DNA from: Candidatus Aphodomonas merdavium
GTDB taxonomy: Bacteria; Bacillota; Clostridia; Christensenellales; Aristaeellaceae
Direction: 5' to 3'
Length of the DNA: 19,064 nt
Assembly: GCA_018715585.1 (NCBI GenBank)
Contig: DVLH01000111.1
Coordinates: forward strand, 1-19,064
In this document: piece by piece, positions 1-5,482 of the stretch
How the letters are laid out: each line of letters begins with the position of its first letter
How positions within the stretch are numbered: the stretch's first letter is position 1
Translations under genes and position numbers: made by a program
Notes under the pieces: generated by a model
Databases searched by the model: none
Told to the model about the DNA's origin: nothing
What the model saw: the letters and a program-made list of their open reading frames with translations, nothing else

Positions 1-243
1 CACCGTGCACTCCCCGCCCGTCAGCGTCAGGCCGCCGCCTTCAAAGAACATCGGCTTTGCAGAGAGCACAAACTGCGCCACGGCCGAGGCTTCCTCCTCC
101 TTGGCAGGGTGCGCCGCGTCCATCCCCTCCGGATTGGAACACCAAGGGCAGCGCAAATTACACCCCTGCAGGTGGTATACCAGCCGGTTTCCGGGACCAT
201 CCTGGGAGTAGTTAAACCCTTTTTGAAAATAGCGAATGATCAT
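1..243 (-). CDS. Radical SAM protein, glycyl-radical-enzyme-activase-like (partial, C-terminus outside window)
   Basis: Only the first 81 residues are present; the gene runs off the left edge. The ATG at 243 follows an AGAGGAG ribosome site. Residues 14-18 (QDGPG) and the cysteine triad C28-x3-C32-x2-C35 (CNLRCPWC, followed by SNPEG) are the signature of radical SAM activases that generate glycyl radicals from S-adenosylmethionine with a 4Fe-4S cluster. The GGGLTLTGGE stretch near residue 70 matches the conserved SAM-binding GGE motif. The ferredoxin-type cysteine insert found in many pyruvate-formate-lyase-type activases is absent between the triad and GGE, so this is a short-form member. 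Substrate and partner are unknown because no glycyl radical enzyme is visible. It has its own promoter (283-311). The assignment could be wrong at subfamily level, but radical SAM is firm. Confidence 0.85.
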   Translation of the reverse strand, partial: MIIRYFQKGFNYSQDGPGNRLVYHLQGCNLRCPWCSNPEGMDAAHPAKEEEASAVAQFVLSAKPMFFEGGGLTLTGGECTV

Positions 244-282
244 GCGTGCAGCTCCTCTTGGCAGCCAGTACCGCCTGCGCTA

Positions 283-311
283 ACTATAGCACAGCGGACG
301 CACGCATACAA
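283..311 (-). promoter_or_regulatory. Sigma-A-type promoter of the radical SAM gene
   Basis: On the minus strand TTGTAT (306-311) and TATAGT (283-288) are separated by exactly 17 nt. They lie about 40 nt upstream of the ATG at 243. No such pair was noted elsewhere in this gap. Confidence 0.6.
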
Positions 312-329
312 GCGTTTTTTTACATTTTT

Positions 330-344
330 AGCGAAACGTTACGC
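330..344. repeat. 15-bp quasi-palindrome, copy 1 (possible operator)
   Basis: The sequence AGCGAAACGTTACGC occurs here and again, identically, at 444-458. It is centred on the palindrome AACGTT, with GCG and CGC arms symmetrical apart from one A/A position. The AA-CG-TT core resembles LacI/GalR-family operators, which is inference. This copy lies about 19 nt upstream of the -35 box of the radical SAM promoter. Confidence 0.5.
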
Positions 345-352
345 GCATTATT

Positions 353-376
353 CGCGGGCAACCTTCCCGGCCCGCG
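353..376. other. Hairpin-forming sequence between trmO and the radical SAM gene
   Basis: CGCGGGC (353-359) and GCCCGCG (370-376) form a perfect 7-bp stem with a 10-nt loop. No T-tract follows on either strand, so it is not a canonical intrinsic terminator. It lies between the two 15-bp repeats. Confidence 0.35.
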
Positions 377-443
377 TCACATGGTTTTTGCTGATCGGTT
401 CAATGTTCCGGGCAGTTTTTCCGGCGTTCGCGCGCCATTCCAA

Positions 444-458
444 AGCGAAACGTTACGC
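444..458. repeat. 15-bp quasi-palindrome, copy 2 (possible operator)
   Basis: Identical to the copy at 330-344 over 15 bases, with starts 114 bp apart. It covers the stop codon of trmO (TAA at 455-453 on the minus strand), so the coding end and the site share bases. Confidence 0.5.
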
Positions 459-1148
459 CTTCTCGATCCGCCGAACGACCGCCTTGCCGTCCGCCACGGT
501 GAACTTGATCTCCAGGCCCGCAAAACAAAAGCCGTACAGCCTTTCGGGATCGTCCTGATAGGACGGGCGCGGGTCGTTTGCCAGCACGCCCAGCAGCGCC
601 TGACGGCGGTCCGGCGGCACGAGCTCAAGCAGCTGCGGCGGGCATTCAACCGCCAGCAGCCCCTCTTGCGCCCCGGCAGAAAAGCCGCCCGAAGCGTCCG
701 CAACGGCGTCGGCAAAGGGAAGATAAGGTTTTACATCCAGAATAGGCGTATTGTCCATCAAATCCACGCCCGCAACGCGCAGCACGGCGCCAAAGCGCTC
801 CGTCTGCTCCACGCCCACCAGCCGCACGGCCGAAAGCCCGATGGCGTTGGGCCGGAACGGCGAGCGCGTGGCAAACACGCCCATGCGCTTGTTGCCTCCC
901 AGGCGCGGCGGGCGCACCGTCGGCGACCATCCCTCCCGCAGCGCGCGCGAAAAAACCCACAAAAGCCACACGTGCGAGTATGTCTCCAGCCCGCGCAGCG
1001 CGCCCTCGCTGCGGAACTGCGGCTCAAAGACGACGATCCCTTCCAGCGCGCCGACCAGGCCGCTCTGGCGGGGAATGCCGAATTTGGTGGGAAAGTCGGT
1101 ATGGATGTGGGCAATCGCCCGCATGAGATAGCGTTCTTCCTCGTCCAT
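453..1148 (-). CDS. trmO: tRNA (adenine(37)-N6)-methyltransferase TrmO (TsaA/YaeB family)
   Basis: 231 residues, close to the usual bacterial length (about 235). TrmO uses SAM to N6-methylate the threonylcarbamoyl-adenosine at position 37 of tRNA-Thr, fine-tuning decoding. Family landmarks are the N-terminal IAHIHTDFPTKFGIPRQ strand, the HVWLLWVF segment near residue 60, and the very conserved GVFATRSPFRPNAIGLS block near residues 90-105, which forms the SAM pocket of this beta-barrel family. The ATG at 1148 is preceded by AGAGGA with good spacing; a second Met at residue 9 is less well placed. It starts 50 nt after rlmA, so it is probably the last gene of the kinase-epimerase-rlmA-trmO transcript. 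The family assignment is firm; the exact tRNA substrate is inferred from family knowledge. Confidence 0.93.
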   Translation of the reverse strand: MDEEERYLMRAIAHIHTDFPTKFGIPRQSGLVGALEGIVVFEPQFRSEGALRGLETYSHVWLLWVFSRALREGWSPTVRPPRLGGNKRMGVFATRSPFRPNAIGLSAVRLVGVEQTERFGAVLRVAGVDLMDNTPILDVKPYLPFADAVADASGGFSAGAQEGLLAVECPPQLLELVPPDRRQALLGVLANDPRPSYQDDPERLYGFCFAGLEIKFTVADGKAVVRRIEKA

Positions 1149-1198
1149 AGCAATCCTCTGCGGTCGGTGTGATCTCCTGTGCAGCGCGGCGGCGCGGG

Positions 1199-2020
1199 CT
1201 ATGCGCTCCTGCGCAGCACGGCAATTTCCAAATCAATCGTCAACGCCTGTAGCGCTGCGGCATCAAACGCCGCTTCCCGGTGCGAGAGGGGCGACATGCG
1301 CACCGCATCGCCGCGCAGTCCGGCCGGGAGCGGGCGCGTATAGGTAACCGCCCGGCGCACAAGCGGCGCAAACCCGCCAGCGCAGGCATCATCCATGCGC
1401 GCCAGCACATCGCGGTTGCTGTATGCCCCTTTTGCCGCCAGGGCGCGCAGCTGGCAAAGGTATCCTTCCCGCGGCAGCACCTTGATCAAAATGCCGCCCA
1501 CCCGCAACACGCGCGCAAACTCCGCGTAGCAGGCCGGTGTGAGCACGTCCAGCAGCACGTCTGCCGCGCCGTCGCGCACGGGGATGCGCGTCAAATCGGC
1601 TACCAGATAGGCGGCATGCGCCCGCTCGCCGCCGGACGCGGCCAGCGCCACGCCCTCGCGCGCAAGGTCGAACGCCACCACCGCCTCAAACAGGGGCGCG
1701 AGCGAGCGCGCATAGAACCCTTCGCCACAGCCTGCATCCACCAGCAGCGTGCGCTGCGGGGCGTAGCGGGCGATCTGCTCGCAGAGCGCCTCCACCACCG
1801 GCGCATACAGCCCGCTTTGCAGTATGCGCCGCCTGCTTTCAAACAGCGCCCTGTCATAAAGCGCTTCCGTCCGCCTTGCGCCCGCCAGGTTGACATATCC
1901 CTTGCGGGCGATGTCAAAGCAATGGCCACAGGCGCACACGAGGCTCTTCTCCTGCACGGAAAACGCAGCGCCGCACACCGGGCAGCGGAGAAATTGCAGC
2001 GCAGGAAACGGTGCGCTCAT
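1199..2020 (-). CDS. rlmA: 23S rRNA (guanine-N1)-methyltransferase, RlmA family
   Basis: 273 residues. RlmA-type enzymes methylate N1 of a guanine in helix 35 of 23S rRNA (G745 or G748), near the macrolide tunnel. The N-terminal zinc site is visible as C13-x2-C16-x12-C29-x3-H33, spaced as in E. coli RlmA, followed by the family phrase FDIARKGYVNLAG. The Rossmann SAM motif VDAGCGEG lies at about residues 94-101, and the VLLDVLTPACYAEFARVLRVGG region matches motifs IV-V of class I methyltransferases. The ATG overlaps the stop of the upstream epimerase gene as ATGA, and the Shine-Dalgarno is weak (GGGGTG far upstream), so translational coupling is likely. Whether it modifies G745 or G748 (RlmAI or RlmAII, the latter linked to tylosin resistance) cannot be told from sequence alone. 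Confidence 0.9.
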   Translation of the reverse strand: MSAPFPALQFLRCPVCGAAFSVQEKSLVCACGHCFDIARKGYVNLAGARRTEALYDRALFESRRRILQSGLYAPVVEALCEQIARYAPQRTLLVDAGCGEGFYARSLAPLFEAVVAFDLAREGVALAASGGERAHAAYLVADLTRIPVRDGAADVLLDVLTPACYAEFARVLRVGGILIKVLPREGYLCQLRALAAKGAYSNRDVLARMDDACAGGFAPLVRRAVTYTRPLPAGLRGDAVRMSPLSHREAAFDAAALQALTIDLEIAVLRRSA

Positions 2021-2868
2021 GGCTCAGCAAACACCCCGTCCAGCGCGCGGCGCAAAAACGCGCTCACGCCGCAAAGACGGCCGCGCCAGTCCTCCCGCCC
2101 GTCGTCCCAGAACTCGGCGACAAAGCGGCGCACGCCGTTTTCCCGCGCGCAGCGCGCCGCTGCCCGGAAATCGACGCCCCCCTGGCCAAAGTCCATATCG
2201 CGGTATTTGCCGGGAACGGTCTCCTTCAGGTGCATCGCCACCAGATGGCCGCGCCCGCATGCCACGTCGGCCAGGACATCCGTGCCGTACAAAAGGGCGG
2301 CGTTTGTCAAATTGCCGATGTCCGGATAAACGCCAAGATAGGGCGAGCCGATGCGGCGCACGTAGGCCATCGCCTTTTCCACGGTATCCATAAACGGCGT
2401 TTCCATCGTCTCAAAGCCCAGCAGCACGCCGTAGCGCGCCGCGCAATCGACGCCGCGCGCGAGCGATTGCAAAAAGCGCTCCCGCGTTTGCTCGTCCCCC
2501 GCCTCATAATAGACGTCATACCCCGCCAGCTGGATGATCCGAACGCCCAAGCTGTCCGCCAGGCGCACCGCTTTTTCAAAGATCTCCTCGCCGCGGGCGC
2601 GCACGGCATCGTCATGGCTGCCCAGCGGATATTTGCGGTGCCCGCTCAGGCAGATGGACCGCACGGCAATCCCCTGCCGTTCCATCGCATCCACGAGCGC
2701 CGCGCGCTGCTGCGCGTCCCAGTCAAGCCGCGCAAGCCGCGCGTCCGTCTCGTCCACGCTCATCTCCAGAAAATCAAACCCGCTCGTGCGCGCGGCGTCC
2801 AGCATCTGTTCAAACGTCAACCCGGTAGGCATCGCCTTTTCGTAAAGGCCGAGCTGATAGCGCTCCAT
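2017..2868 (-). CDS. ulaE: L-xylulose-5-phosphate (L-ribulose-5-phosphate) 3-epimerase, UlaE/SgbU family
   Basis: 283 residues, almost the same length as E. coli UlaE. It interconverts L-xylulose-5-P and L-ribulose-5-P with a divalent metal in a TIM barrel. Strongly conserved stretches are GLYEKAMP at the N-terminus, GFDFLEMSVDETDARLARLDW (about residues 30-50), CLSGHRKYPLGS and IIQLAGYDVYYE. Likely metal ligands are E153 (GFETME), D183 (YPDIGN), H213 (VAMHLKE) and E252 (VAEFWD). An open frame extends nine codons further upstream, but the ATG at 2868 is preferred: it follows GAAGGA at about 8 nt and begins exactly where the family begins. It starts 35 nt after the kinase gene, and its stop overlaps the rlmA start. 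The pair with the kinase implies use of L-xylulose or a related pentose or ascorbate route. The next enzyme, an L-ribulose-5-P 4-epimerase, is not adjacent. Confidence 0.93.
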   Translation of the reverse strand: MERYQLGLYEKAMPTGLTFEQMLDAARTSGFDFLEMSVDETDARLARLDWDAQQRAALVDAMERQGIAVRSICLSGHRKYPLGSHDDAVRARGEEIFEKAVRLADSLGVRIIQLAGYDVYYEAGDEQTRERFLQSLARGVDCAARYGVLLGFETMETPFMDTVEKAMAYVRRIGSPYLGVYPDIGNLTNAALLYGTDVLADVACGRGHLVAMHLKETVPGKYRDMDFGQGGVDFRAAARCARENGVRRFVAEFWDDGREDWRGRLCGVSAFLRRALDGVFAEP

Positions 2869-2903
2869 GCCGTGTCCTTCTTTCCCCGCCTGCAATGGCG
2901 GCC

Positions 2904-4415
2904 TTATTTTTTATTCAGCTTCGCCCACAGCGGCGCAAGCGCCGCATCCGCCGTCAGGAAGGCTTCATACTTGCGGCGATAGATGCCGGCACAGCCCGCA
3001 TTGGGCTGATACGTCTTGCCCGGGCGGCTCATCGCTGCCGCCGCCTGCTGCGGCGACGCATAGCGCCCTGCCGCCACTGCCGCGGCGATTGCCGCGCCGA
3101 GCGCGCCCAGCTCCGAAACCTCCACCGTCTCCACGTCCATCGCAAACACGTCCGCAAACAGCTGCACCCAGGCGGGGCTGTTGACGACGCCCCCCGCCAG
3201 GCGGATGGCGCGCGGCGGCGTGCCGCGGCTTTTGAGCAGGCGGTCCACCTGCATCTTGTGCACAAAGCAGACGCATTCATACACCGCGCGCAGCATCTCC
3301 TCGCGCGTGTTGTCACCCGTCAGCCCCAGGAACGCAGCCGTGGCTTTCGCGTCGTCACAGCCGCCATAGAGGTAGGGCAAAAACACGATGCCCGTCTCCT
3401 TCGGCGGGCTTTCGAGCGCCTCATTGGCCGTGTCATACAGCGGCTTCCCCTTTTCGCGCGCCGTCTCCTGCAAAAAGTTGCCCACAAACCATTCCAGGTT
3501 GCTGGCGGAGGTCGGCGCGCTCTCTTCGACAAGATAATACCCCGGCAGGCAATAAAGCGAGTTCATCTTGACGGAGCGGTCAAGCACGGGCGCAGCGGCG
3601 ATGTATTCGTTGATCGCCCACGTGCCGGCGATGGAGGCGATCGTGCTGCCGTCCGTGACGTTCATGGCGATGGCGCAGGCGTCGATATCGAACAGCCCGG
3701 CCGCCACGGGCGTTCCCGGCGCCAGGCCGCACAGCGCGGCCGCTTCCTCCGTCACGCGCCCGCAGCAGGCAAACGAATCGGCCAACGGCGGCAGCTTTTC
3801 CCACGCCCAGGAAAGGCCCAGCAGCGAGAGGATTTCCCTGTCGTAGCTGCGCGTATGCAGGTTGACCAGCCCGGAACCGGACATATCGGTGATTTCGCAG
3901 CAAGCTTCGCCCGTAAGGCGGTAGCGGATGTAGTCCTTGACGTCGAAAATATACTGAATGTTTGCAACCGTCTGCGGCTCGTTGTCCGCAAGCCACCGCA
4001 GCAGCGCCGCGGGCTGGCAGGCCAGCATGCTCTGGCATGTGCGCGCAAAGAGCTTTTCCGCCGTCCCGTCCGCGTTCCAGCGGTCGACGTATTGGTAGGC
4101 GCGCGAGTCGGTGGAGACGATGCCCGACCGCGCCGGTTTCCCGTCCCGTCCCAGCAGGTACAGCCCCTTCCCATGGCCGCTCATCGAAAGCCCGAGGATT
4201 TCCTCGGGCGAAACGCCTGCGCGCCGCACCGCCTCGCGGATGACGCGCGCGTTCACCTGCCAAAGCTCCTCCATATCCCGCTCCGTAAATCCGGGGCGCG
4301 GGGTGAGCAGGCGCGTGTTTTCCTTCGCCTGCGCGATTTCGCGCCCGCAAAGGTCAAACACGACCGCCTTGGAGCTCGTTCCGCCGTTATCAACGCCCAG
4401 GACATATTCCGCCAT
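2904..4415 (-). CDS. lyxK: FGGY-family carbohydrate kinase, L-xylulose kinase (LyxK)-like
   Basis: 503 residues, full length for FGGY kinases. It phosphorylates a ketose with ATP; L-xylulose is the likely substrate. The first phosphate motif DNGGTSSK is at residues 9-16, GFTERDMEELWQ near 42-53 and SMSGHGKGLYLL near 78-88 are LyxK-like, the catalytic Asp is D243 in GLFDIDACA, the second phosphate motif GTWA is at 264-267, PTSASNLEWF at 301-310, and the adenosine motif LAGGVVNSPAW begins at 407. These phrases match E. coli LyxK better than XylB. The ATG at 4415 is preferred over one 12 codons upstream because GAGG precedes it and MAEYVLGVDNGG is the normal beginning. It heads the operon with ulaE, which acts on its expected product. 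Substrate specificity within FGGY is an inference; other rare ketopentoses are possible. Confidence 0.88.
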   Translation of the reverse strand: MAEYVLGVDNGGTSSKAVVFDLCGREIAQAKENTRLLTPRPGFTERDMEELWQVNARVIREAVRRAGVSPEEILGLSMSGHGKGLYLLGRDGKPARSGIVSTDSRAYQYVDRWNADGTAEKLFARTCQSMLACQPAALLRWLADNEPQTVANIQYIFDVKDYIRYRLTGEACCEITDMSGSGLVNLHTRSYDREILSLLGLSWAWEKLPPLADSFACCGRVTEEAAALCGLAPGTPVAAGLFDIDACAIAMNVTDGSTIASIAGTWAINEYIAAAPVLDRSVKMNSLYCLPGYYLVEESAPTSASNLEWFVGNFLQETAREKGKPLYDTANEALESPPKETGIVFLPYLYGGCDDAKATAAFLGLTGDNTREEMLRAVYECVCFVHKMQVDRLLKSRGTPPRAIRLAGGVVNSPAWVQLFADVFAMDVETVEVSELGALGAAIAAAVAAGRYASPQQAAAAMSRPGKTYQPNAGCAGIYRRKYEAFLTADAALAPLWAKLNKK

Positions 4416-4459
4416 GCCGCGACGCCTCTTTCCTTTTCGTTTTGTTTCCATACGCTTTC

Positions 4460-4487
4460 ATTGTAGCGTATGCGAAGGCGAAGTCAA
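4460..4487 (-). promoter_or_regulatory. Promoter of the lyxK-ulaE-rlmA-trmO operon
   Basis: On the minus strand TTGACT (4482-4487) and TACAAT (4460-4465) are separated by 16 nt, about 45 nt upstream of the kinase ATG. No catabolite or repressor site was recognised with confidence. Confidence 0.65.
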
Positions 4488-4542
4488 GCCCAGCAGCCGC
4501 GCGCAGGCGGTGCAAATTCCAACAAAAAATTGGCGCGCCCCC

Positions 4543-4573
4543 TTGACTTTGACGCCGCGTCAACTGCTATGCT
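4543..4573 (+). promoter_or_regulatory. MerR-type promoter with 19-bp spacer and operator dyad
   Basis: TTGACT (4543-4548) and TATGCT (4568-4573) are 19 nt apart, the elongated spacing typical of promoters activated by MerR-family regulators. Inside the spacer lies the perfect inverted repeat TTGACG-CCG-CGTCAA (4549-4563). It drives the MerR gene that starts at 4595, pointing to autoregulation. Confidence 0.65.
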
Positions 4574-4594
4574 AGGCTGCGGGAGGGATCAGCG

Positions 4595-5353
4595 ATGGAA
4601 TATTCCATTCAGCAGCTGTCGCGTCTTTCGGGGGTGTCCACCCGCGCCCTGCGTTGGTACGACGAAACCGGCCTGCTCAAGCCCAGCCGGGTTGCGCCCA
4701 GCGGGTACCGCTACTATGGCCCGGCCCAGGTGGACCGGCTGCAGGATATCCTTTATTACCGGGCCCTCGGGGTGGAGCTGGCCCAAATCAAAGCATATCT
4801 CGACGATCCTTCCTTCGACCGGTTGGCCGCCCTGCGCCGCCACCTGTGCGCGCTGCAGGCGCGCCAGGAGCAGCTCGGCGCGCTCATCCGTTCGTTGCAG
4901 CAAACCATTCATGCGATGGAAAGGAGCGAAAACATGTCAGACGAGGCGAAGTTTAACGCTTTTAAACGCGGCGTCATCAACTGGCACGAAGAAACATACG
5001 GCAAAGAAGCCCGCAAGCGATACGGCGACGCGCAGGTAGACGAGGCGCAGGCGGCCGTGCTGCGCCTGACGCCGGAACAGTACGAAGCCTGGACCGCGCT
5101 CAGCAGGGAAATCCAGCAGCGCCTGGAGGCCGCGGTCCAGGCCGGCCGCGCTTTCAATGGCGATGAGGGGCGTGAGATCGTCTCCCTGCACCGCCGCTTT
5201 CTCACCTTCAGCGGCAGCGCATACGACCCGGCCAAGCACAGGGGGATCGCGGAACTCTATACGGCGGACGAGCGTTTTACGGCGTACTATGACAAAAACG
5301 TGCCCGGCTGCGCCCGCTTTCTGCGGGATGCGGTGCTGTACTGGGTGACGTGA
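4595..5353 (+). CDS. MerR-family transcriptional regulator with TipAS antibiotic-recognition domain (TipAL/Mta type)
   Basis: 252 residues, matching TipAL and Mta (about 253-257). The winged helix-turn-helix occupies residues 1-70 (SIQQLSRLSGVSTRALRWYDETGLL, then PSGYRYY), a coiled-coil dimerisation helix covers about 75-112, and a TipAS-like ligand-binding domain runs from about 114 to the end, with the conserved ending YTADERFTAYYD...PGCARFLRDAV. Family members activate multidrug efflux or self-expression after binding thiopeptides or other drugs. The ATG follows GGGAGGG. Its own promoter has a 19-bp spacer with a dyad. Inside the gene an ATG at 4934 has an excellent ribosome site (see the separate entry). 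No efflux pump is adjacent; the next gene downstream is an exported dipeptidase beyond a terminator. Ligand and targets are unknown. Confidence 0.92.
   Translation: MEYSIQQLSRLSGVSTRALRWYDETGLLKPSRVAPSGYRYYGPAQVDRLQDILYYRALGVELAQIKAYLDDPSFDRLAALRRHLCALQARQEQLGALIRSLQQTIHAMERSENMSDEAKFNAFKRGVINWHEETYGKEARKRYGDAQVDEAQAAVLRLTPEQYEAWTALSREIQQRLEAAVQAGRAFNGDEGREIVSLHRRFLTFSGSAYDPAKHRGIAELYTADERFTAYYDKNVPGCARFLRDAVLYWVT
4921..4936 (+). promoter_or_regulatory. Internal ribosome binding site and start for a TipAS-like short isoform
   Basis: AAGGAG (4921-4926) lies 7 nt before an ATG (4934-4936) that is in frame with the MerR gene at codon 114, exactly at the junction of the dimerisation helix and the ligand-binding domain. 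Translation from here would give a 139-residue protein beginning MSDEAKFNAF, the counterpart of Streptomyces TipAS made from within tipAL. Confidence 0.6.
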
Positions 5354-5373
5354 CCCGCCGCAAGGCGGACGGC

Positions 5374-5403
5374 AAAAGGAGCGGCCCCGAGGCCGCTCTT
5401 TTT
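5374..5403 (+). terminator. Intrinsic terminator of the MerR gene
   Basis: Perfect 8-bp stem GAGCGGCC (5379-5386) / GGCCGCTC (5391-5398) with CCGA loop, followed by TTTTT (5399-5403). An AAAA run before the stem (5374-5377) could extend pairing with the T-tract. Confidence 0.85.
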
Positions 5404-5418
5404 GCGCCGCAGCCGGGG

Positions 5419-5447
5419 TAGACGCAAACACGGCCACGCATTATAAT
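5419..5447 (+). promoter_or_regulatory. Promoter of the exported dipeptidase gene
   Basis: TAGACG (5419-5424) and a perfect TATAAT (5442-5447) are 17 nt apart, 36 nt before the GTG start at 5483. Confidence 0.6.
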
Positions 5448-5482
5448 AAAAGCGAAAGAAACGAAAACCGGAGGTGAAAGCC

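Noticed and set aside
246..1172. Plus-strand 308-codon open frame opposite trmO
   Set aside because: Arg/His/Ala-rich composition, no motifs, antisense to a well-conserved TrmO protein.
2895..4466. Plus-strand 523-codon open frame opposite the sugar kinase
   Set aside because: Its translation is rich in Arg, His, Ala and Gln without family motifs, while the minus strand encodes a complete FGGY kinase. It is an antisense shadow typical of GC-rich DNA.
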